Origin: Cydia pomonella
Taxonomy: Eukaryota; Arthropoda; Insecta; Lepidoptera; Tortricidae
Direction: 5' to 3'
Assembly (NCBI RefSeq): GCF_033807575.1
Contig: NC_084711.1
Location: 11,718,001 to 11,782,000 of the forward strand
Length of the DNA stretch: 64,000 nucleotides
Notes under the pieces: model-generated
The model's input: only the letters and a program-made list of their open reading frames with translations
What the model was told of the DNA's origin: nothing
Databases searched by the model: none
Shown: piece by piece, positions 57,901 to 64,000 of the stretch
Layout: every line of letters starts with the position of its first letter
Position numbering within the stretch: position 1 is the first letter of the stretch
Program-made: the position numbers and the translations under genes

Positions 57901-60900
57901 GAGATAAGATAAAACTTATCATAAATTCTAGTTGCCCTCAGATATTATGAATTCGAACCATATGAATTAGAGGTTGAAGTTGCTTTTTGAACAGACTACT
58001 TTAGAGTTTGTTTCCTATAATGAACAATCTTATAAACACTGTTTCTCAAATTGGGACTGTGCAAATTAAAGTAAGTAAGTAAACACTTTATTGTACGAAA
58101 AAAAAAGAAATATTGATTACATCAATTAGCCCTAAGAGGGATATCTTCCAGTTAACCTATACCTAAAAGAGTAATTGAAATTTATTCCCAAAATTTAATG
58201 ATATATTATTGCATACTATAACTATATAGAAATAAATATCTTTATAAATATACGTATATTAATCTTCTTCTTCTTCTGGTGCCATGCCCAGTCTAATGGG
58301 CGTCGGCGGTCAGCATGGCATTCAGCTCTCTGGTCTTTGCCAATCTCTTGAGGGTGGCTGCGTCTTTTGTATGCGTCCAGTCTTTAATGTTATTTATCCA
58401 TTTATTTCTAGGTCTACCTCTCCCTCTTTTTCCCTCATACTTTACCTCGATGATTGTCTGTAATAAGTCGTATTTCTTATTTCTATAGATGTGACCCAGA
58501 TAGGCTGTTTTTCTTTTCTTAATGATGTTGAGTATTTCTAGTTTCTTCCTCATTCTACGTAGTACTTCTTCATTCGTAATGTGACTGGTCCATGAGATTT
58601 TACATATATTAATAAGTATACATATATTATTATGACAAATAAAATTGTGACACTTGCTATTATAACATACTATTGTAACATCTGTACTGACATGCACAAT
58701 CTGACAATAAGTGATTACTTACTTACTTACTTAATGTTTAAACACTTACTGATAGATGCATGCAAGCAAACTGTAGCCAAGGACCCAGCACTTGAAGGAA
58801 GTTGGTGGTGGACTTCATGTTGCTGGCAATCTTCCACCACGTCTGTATGAGCGACTCGGACGCCACCTGGTGGTAGCTGTCGGCGGCGCACAGGTGCTCG
58901 CCCAAGGCCGTCAGGATTTCGCTTAGCATTACTATAACAAAAAAAAACAATTTGTGAAAGTTTAGTAAAATTTTTAGCCGTTGGGGAAAAATTTAAATGC
59001 GAGGGAAGATAAAAATCAGAACTAAGAACTTTAAATAATATTCCTAATTGTATGCTAGGTATACGAACGAGTACAAGAAAACTTACCCATTTTCTCTGCG
59101 GAATTCTGTACCATTTCCAGTATTTGTGTAGATTTCTTATTAACGCTTGTAGAATCAAAAGCCGAAACCAGACAGTACAGTAATAATTCACTGAAAAATA
59201 TAAAGTTACCAAACATGTCATGCTTTACAGGATACCAGTGTACTCCACAAAAAGTATTTAGAAATGTTCATACTTGTTTTCCATGTTCTCGCACTTTTGC
59301 AGCAAGTTCTCTAACAGAGTTAGCTGGCATTTGTTGGAGTAGACAGTCCCATACATCAACCAGTCAACTGCTGGGACATACAGGCTCAAGTACCTGTCAA
59401 GGGTCAATAACTGGACTTCATATTTTTTTCGAATGGCTGGTTGAAAAATCTGAAATGAGATTTAAGAAAAAATACCTAATTATAAAAAAAAAGTATACGG
59501 AAAATAGTGTCAAATTAAATACATAACATACGTTCAATAATGTATTTGGTACTTACCTGTTGATATTCCTCAAGAAATTCTAACAAATTGCTATAAAAGA
59601 ATTCCTCACATTCATTCCCCAGTAAACTAGAAGCAACTTTGCAGAGGTAGAGCCTCAGGTAGGTAGCAACCAATGGGTTGCCTATGCCTCTGATCATCTT
59701 AGTGAGCCTGGCAATGGCTGGCTTTATTTCGTCTTTGGCAATAAATGAGTAGCACTTTAGTAAAGTCATTTCCATGTACAACCTTGGCAACAACTCTCTT
59801 ATTGAAGCCATTTTGAATAACCAATTCTGACATGTTTCCTTGGCTGCATCAGGAACCTCAGTGGGGTCAATGTCTTGGTCTTTTTTTGAAACATTGGCAC
59901 TAAAAAGGGACAGTAAATACCTAATTATATACAAAAACAAAATAATAAAGATTAATGAAAACTGAGATTTTTATTACAAATTTCAATTTCTATTGTTATA
60001 ATTGTAAAAGAAAACTTACCCATAGCTTCGCTCTTTCAGTCTAGCAAAGACTAGATTTCCAAATGTGTCTAAAATATCAGTAATCAATACAAACTTGCTG
60101 GGATAGAATTGCATTACATTCACGTCAGATAATAATTTAGAACATTGAATCGCGATTTTGAATGCTTTGACGCGTTGTTCAGTAGCCCATGCCTACAATA
60201 TGAGGAAAGAAACAAATATAAAAAAATGTTAGGTACAGTATAGTATTCACTTATGAGTTATTAGCTATTAATCAAAAGAAGTATGTATTGTATGTTTTCT
60301 CCTTGGATAGGTATCTTGCTTTGTCTTTAACACATTTAATGCCAGACTAACAATTAAACAATACTCCAAAAAGGCAAAAAACCATGTAATATCTTTAGGC
60401 GCTGCAACATAACGATCGACATAATAGTGTACGCCAAACGCCCACTAGGCACAATTACGAAGCTTTTATGAAATTTACCTATTGGAAGTAGATAATTTAC
60501 GACATATCAAATACGAAGTCTCGTATATCTTATATAAATGTCTAAATAATACAATAATTAAATTACATATCCTAGCTGGTGTCAACCCTGCTAGTTGTGG
60601 TGATGTGCCCGCTAGGTGGTCTCTTTGTCAGGCTGTATAGGTATACAACCAGCCTTGTGGATTGTCTGTCATGTAAGCAAAAGTAACAAACACCCACTAG
60701 GAGGGTTCTTGGCAGTAAATGTTTTAACCTTTTTTTAATACCTTTTTGATTTCTTCATTCAGAACATTGATTTTGGTGACAAATTCCTGCTGTGATAAAC
60801 CCATTGTTTTTCGCACAGTGTCTTCATCAAAGTCATCCAACTGTTCAAGCCTGTGTTTTACTTTCTCATTTAAATTGGAAACCTGGCGGATAAGAGCTGA

Positions 60901-62428
60901 AAAGGAACTAACTTAAAAGAACAAAAAAAAAAGAAGTGCAAATTAGTCTTCTGAAGTGCACATTATAAAACATGAACTAGGGTGCCGCCAGCAGTAGGGA
61001 TCACACTATAAGCGAACATTAATAATGTTATGTGTATGGAGGCCATCAGTTAAGAGGGAGGCTGGGGCAACTGGACTCGGCCGGAAAGAGCAGTAGCTGC
61101 TCAAGATTGCAACAAATGGAGAATTCTTCTGCGAGCCCTATGTCCCTAATGAGGGATAACAGGAATACATCATCATACCTTTTTCGCCACCTGGAAGAAA
61201 ACTGCTGATAATAGTCAACTTTTCTCCAGTAGTATATTTGTTAAGAATAACACCACGCCTGGATGTCCAAGCCTTAGAGTAATTTATGCTGCCATCAGAT
61301 ACTTCCACAGGTAGTGACTCCTAAAAATTGAGCACATTTTTATAATTATTTCATATTAATGTATTTTATGCCATTCCTTCCAACATAAATTTCTAATTAT
61401 TGCTACAAAAAATATTTTCATTACAATATTTTATTGATAGTTGTATTACTGTTTTGTTTGCATAGTCAATAACTATGCAATAAGTTATATTGCTCAAAGT
61501 TACTCAAGTCAGTGGCATTGGTATAGGGAAGCAGAGGGGGAAAAATGTCACAAGCCCTTATTCCAAAAATGTGTCAGCATAGCTAGGATCCTGTAAATCT
61601 AAAAAAATCAATCAACTAATTAACGTTCCAAATTCCAAAGGCCAGAAGGCAGAGATACTACAGTTGTGACAGTAGTTACATTGTTCTATTACAAAATTCC
61701 ACTATGCCATCTTTGACCTCCATCATCAGATCAGCTGAATGTGCATTGATATTGCTTTACCATGCTACCTCAATATTAAATCAAATTTCAGCACAAGCAG
61801 AAACTGGCAAGTAATATAAAACAGCGAGTTTGTGAAACAAAATGAAAGAGAATAATACTAGAATATAACTACAAATTTAAAAAGAAAAATAAGTACCTCC
61901 GGTTTACAAATGGAACTGTTGTATTTGGAAAATCTTACCTCTGCTAAGTCCATTTGCTCAAACCTAAGTAGTGGATCAACCTCTTCAAATGCAGAACTCC
62001 ACTTATTCAAGTTATCAATAAAGCTTGTACTGGAGCTTATTTTCTGAAATAATTCAAATGTGGAATAAAGACAATGTTTTATGTTAAACCTTATGTTATT
62101 TAATTTTCATAAATAAATAGAAAATGAATTGTGTAACGTGGGTTGTATGACTATCTCCAGATAGTTAAGTGTTAGGGAACTTACTGCTGATACAATATTT
62201 GATTTAAGTGGATGATGTGTTACTTCAAATTTTGGGTATTCATGTTTGATACTTTTACGATTTTTCTTTGAACACCTGTAATAAGTAAAAATTAATTTTC
62301 ATTTGATTTAAAACAGTTGTTACACCATTAAAAACATATATAAACAAAAGAACCGTAAAAATAGGATAAGAGGTTTTTGTAAATAATTCTAGATAAAGAT
62401 AATCTCACCATTCGTAGTAACTGGGCAT
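48931..62428 (-). CDS. Vps35L: VPS35L, large subunit of the retriever (Commander) complex
   Basis: Complete gene of 18 coding exons and about 931 residues (human 963). Exons: 62428-62409, 62275-62185, 62043-61939, 61320-61179, 60896-60742, 60192-60020, 59899-59557, 59449-59274, 59190-59087, 58931-58750, 57544-57398, 56987-56818, 54316-54157, 53225-53054, 51833-51694, 51116-50948, 49731-49466, 49011-48931. All junctions are GT-AG and all phases agree. The protein is the alpha-solenoid scaffold that, with VPS26C and VPS29, recycles cargo such as integrins from endosomes. Matches: FEVTHHPLKSN (like the N-terminal HPLK belt), AFKIAIQCSKLLSD, FYPSKFVLITDILDTFGN, ASIRELLPRLYMEM, LTKMIRGIGNPLVATYLRLY, EQQLNFYVESRAAF, RACAAYCFVTVPSL, SGQAALLNNC, SNDKLYG. 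The exon-16 donor (gaggttggc) is weak. Exon 13 is followed by tandem copies of itself. Confidence 0.95.
50385..50520 (-). pseudogene. mariner transposase N-terminal fragment
   Basis: On the - strand the reading starts at ATG 50520 with MELTRENIRAMIYYDFRRG, continues through QQECIDQLTSTFGDEAPSK and hits a stop after TTVYS. This is the helix-turn-helix start of mariner transposases of the type common in moths. The DD34D catalytic part is absent. It lies in the VPS35L intron between exons 16 and 17. Confidence 0.85.
50789..50927. repeat. Palindromic MITE (same family as 24016-24157)
   Basis: tagtcgccatcagatatatc on the left pairs with tatctgatggcgactgtaca on the right. It sits only about 20 bp downstream of the donor of VPS35L exon 16 (transcription runs right to left). 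Confidence 0.75.
51241..51340. repeat. MITE of the gagggcctaccgc family
   Basis: The ends gaggatctaccgcaaaaat and tttttgcagtaggccctc pair in inverse. Relatives are at 57631-57730 and 62619-62730. It lies in an intron of VPS35L. Confidence 0.6.
51965..52500. repeat. Dispersed repeat, split by a SINE
   Basis: The two halves 51965-52049 and 52323-52500 together match the repeat inside 24242-24839 (shared tctagcagggcgata-like and gactgtgaaggtttcaaa stretches). The SINE inserted between the halves. It lies in the VPS35L intron between exons 14 and 15. Confidence 0.6.
52050..52322 (+). mobile_element. tRNA-derived SINE with 9-bp TSD
   Basis: Pol III B box ggttcaaatcc at about 52061. The body contains ggtgaaggaaaacatcgtga, attgggctagcgtggggac and gtgcccagcagtgggacg, phrases typical of lepidopteran SINEs. 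It is flanked by tttagctag on both sides (52041-52049, 52323-52331). Confidence 0.75.
52680..52850. repeat. Dispersed repeat (aaggcttgtgttgtgggtac family)
   Basis: Matches 34559-34680 in its first half and 37017-37110 in its second half, ending caccaggatttgaaccatga. It lies in a VPS35L intron. Confidence 0.55.
53460..54316 (-). repeat. Exon-derived tandem array E (140 bp, ~6 units) in VPS35L
   Basis: Exon 13 (54316-54157, - strand) is followed downstream by copies at 54156-54017, 54016-53877, 53876-53737, 53736-53597 and 53596-53460. Each carries the last 91 bp of the exon and a linker opening with the donor gtgaggat. The linker includes a copy of the exon's own acceptor region (tgttcatag) and ends cactcag. 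The nearest three copies are identical. The fourth is diverged; the fifth is the most diverged, has a TAG within the reading frame (gtctagagc for gtcgagagc) and ends in a stronger donor (gtaagt). The unit is not a multiple of three. Confidence 0.93.
55050..55340. repeat. Two retroposon tails in head-on orientation
   Basis: gataagtccgcctgttgtta (right) is the complement of the left copy, and both contain gtctggaagagatcgctt. Each ends in an AATAAAG-type tail next to gtgcac. This is a lepidopteran retroposon 3' end present twice in inverse, in a VPS35L intron. Confidence 0.65.
55440..56279. repeat. GC-rich retroposon-like block between two (TTA)n tracts
   Basis: A (TTA)5-6 tract at about 55565-55581 and another at 56262-56279 bracket about 680 bp of relatively GC-rich sequence unlike the surrounding intron. 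The leading piece 55440-55562 (ctagggtgccaccagcagcg) is itself a repeat. No RT frame is present. The target preference suggests a TAA-targeting LINE of the R4/Dong type, but this is inference. Confidence 0.45.
57631..57730. repeat. MITE of the gagggcctaccgc family
   Basis: The ends gaggccctaccgcgagaaac and gtttcgcgctaggccctc are inverted. It lies in the VPS35L intron between exons 10 and 11. Confidence 0.65.
58293..58620 (-). pseudogene. LINE C-terminal fragment
   Basis: The - strand frame reads RRMRKKLEILNIIKKRKTAY, LGHIYRNKKY and GKRGRGRPRNKWINNIKDW, the conserved C-terminal block of many arthropod non-LTR RT proteins (GRGRPxxxW). The upstream RT domain is missing. It lies in the VPS35L intron between exons 10 and 11. 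Confidence 0.75.
60985..61165. repeat. LINE-derived fragment
   Basis: gcaactggactcggccggaa, agcagctgctcaagattgca-like sequence and gagccctatgtccctaatga form a phrase common at lepidopteran LINE 3' ends. It lies in the VPS35L intron between exons 4 and 5, close to the acceptor side. Confidence 0.5.
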
Positions 62429-62618
62429 AGTGAAAGGTGTAATCAACTTTTAAATGCTATAAAATGTTAGGATAACATAAAACTTTAATAAATTTACGCT
62501 TTACGCCACCTATTTGTATTTCTTGCTTGAGCTGTCAAGAATGGCATGTCATCCACATGTCATCTCTCAAATCTCAACTAATTGCGTTTTTTTATCACAA
62601 CACTTTAACGCGAGAACT

Positions 62619-62730
62619 GAGGGCCTACCGCGAACCACGTTCGACGTGTTACCTCTCTGTCGCACTTGTAAATTCGTACGTAAGTGTGACAGGGAGGCAA
62701 CACGTCGAACGTGGTTCGCGGTAAGCCCTC
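62619..62730. repeat. Near-perfect palindromic MITE upstream of VPS35L
   Basis: gagggcctaccgcgaaccac and gtggttcgcggtaagccctc bracket a hairpin with acgttcgacgtgtt arms. It lies about 190 bp upstream of the VPS35L start codon, so it is in or next to the promoter. Confidence 0.8.
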
Positions 62731-62837
62731 TGTACCAAAGAGTATAGCACGCCAAATTAAAAACACGTTCTAACATTCCTGACAAAATACCAAAAACAAC
62801 CTACGTAATTTGGTCGGATTATTTATTGCTCACCATA

Positions 62838-63118
62838 ACCCATACTAAAATTTACGGTGGGGAACAAAAAAAACAAAACTGACAAGGACAAACAATCATA
62901 GCGCTTTCTCTGCTACTCCTACTAAAAGTTCCATAAGAACATCTCGTTCGGATATCTGCCGGCTCTACCATTTCATGTCTATACTTATTGTACTCCCATC
63001 TTAAGGCCGGCAACGCACTTACAACCCCTCTGGTGTTGCAGGTGTCCATGGGCGGCAGTAATCGCTTACCATCAGGTGATCCGTCTACTCGTTTGCCTCC
63101 TCTATCATAAAAAAAACA
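62838..63118 (+). repeat. Uninterrupted host repeat plus LINE 3' tail
   Basis: 62838-62990 matches the two flanks of the composite element at 43412-44745 joined together. It continues into ccggcaacgcacttacaacc and gtaatcgcttaccatcaggt, the classic 3' end of a lepidopteran CR1-like LINE, ending in an A tract at 63109-63117. Confidence 0.65.
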
Positions 63119-64000
63119 TGACCACACGGACAGTGACCTCGGTGCGGTCAAATCAAAATATCTCTATCTCGCTCTAACTTATAGTTGCGTCTTTAACGCA
63201 CGTACGGCGACCACCTTACACACCATAGATATAAGAAGTAAGGAGATTTATAACGAAGCATAATTTCAACGAGTCTCGCTGTCTCCAACTGTCCCCCACC
63301 ACATCATTAAAGGCGTGGCCAGACAACCAACTCACGCGCTGTGATTGGCCAAACCGCGCGGTGTAGGAGCCTAGAGCGGCGGCACTAGAGTGAGGACAAT
63401 TCGATAGAGCTATCGATATTTTACATGTTCTGAAAATGACCTTAGAGTTTTGACATATTTGTTTTAAGTAATAATTGCCATAGACTTAATTTATATTCCT
63501 TTTAATTTTTTGACCTTATTTACGAGCTAAGAATTTTAAGGTACGTGTAAGGTATATTAGTTGAGCCATAAGTTCTCTCACAAAGGTTTTTACTGATAAA
63601 ATGTAATACAAAGCTTTTAATTAAAAAAAAAAACATGTACCATGATGCGAAAGCTTAACTAATCAAATTGGTTTAAATTTCAGTAATTATTTGAGGTAAT
63701 GTTTGTTTAAATTGTTTACTTTGGGATTGTCGTTAGACGCGAGCGCTTCATTAAAAAAAAAGTTTCAGTTTATTATAGCATATTTCGTCACCAATTGAAA
63801 GCAATTCCAGCATGTTATATAGTAAGTATAATGCACCATTAAATAAGCTTTTATATCATATGTATGAATAATAAGGAAACAGTAATCATAATTATCAGTA
63901 AAAATCTTTCTGATAGAACTTTTGGATCGACTAAGTATACAATATACTATTATTTTAAACATATTTATATTCTATCTGTAACTGTAACTGGAAACATTTT
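63119..64000. other. Upstream region, no recognised gene
   Basis: AT-rich sequence with a GC-richer patch at 63300-63400 that contains gattggccaaa (an inverted CCAAT motif). No exon, repeat or transposon motif could be supported. Confidence 0.35.

Overview
The window is nuclear DNA of an insect, very probably a moth or butterfly. It has short spliced exons, AT-rich introns and a dense set of dispersed repeats typical of lepidopteran genomes: CR1/Jockey-like LINE tails, tRNA-derived SINEs, foldback MITEs, and a mariner of the type common in silk moths. There is no operon structure, CRISPR array or prokaryotic signal. Four host genes can be read. On the + strand, 17 exons (5926-26229) encode the C-terminal part of Nipped-B/NIPBL/Scc2, the cohesin loader; its 5' part lies before the window. 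On the - strand are a small two-exon gene for an unrecognised 126-residue protein (28951-27003), a three-exon gene for a secreted Lys/Glu/Tyr-rich protein with two Cys modules (33362-31138, one frameshift), and a complete 18-exon gene for VPS35L, the large subunit of the endosomal retriever complex (62428-48931).

Layout. 38-5721: a short DIRS derivative followed by an apparently intact DIRS-type tyrosine-recombinase retrotransposon (gag, RT/RNase H, recombinase) on the - strand, apparently within a Nipped-B intron. 5926-26229: Nipped-B exons, MITEs, LINE scraps and four tandem arrays. 26.2-33.5 kb: convergent 3' ends and the two small - strand genes. 33.5-48.9 kb: a transposon graveyard holding nested MITEs, a hAT element with a perfect 8-bp target duplication inside a LINE fragment, two copies of a long composite repeat, two minisatellites, and then three consecutive long-palindrome elements of about 1.0, 0.5 and 1.2 kb. 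48.9-62.4 kb: VPS35L, with a mariner fragment, SINE, MITEs and a fifth tandem array in its introns. 62.4-64 kb: upstream repeats and sequence with no recognised feature.

The most unusual signal is shared by Nipped-B and VPS35L. Five exons are followed directly by tandem copies of their own 3' part. In every array the copied exon piece is joined to the next by a 32-46 bp linker that starts with the exon's own GT donor and ends in AG. The Nipped-B arrays contain 6 units of 159 bp, about 13 of 185 bp, about 2.5 of 146 bp, and 18 of 171/180 bp (each including the original exon piece); the VPS35L array has about six units of 140 bp. The host exons are strikingly GC-rich next to AT-rich neighbouring exons, and where copies differ the ones furthest from the exon are the most decayed. 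Whether these arrays are real genomic amplifications or assembly products, and how the transcripts are spliced through them, is the main open question.

Nipped-B loads cohesin on chromatin, and VPS35L works with VPS26C and VPS29 in cargo recycling from endosomes. No functional link between the neighbouring genes is implied.
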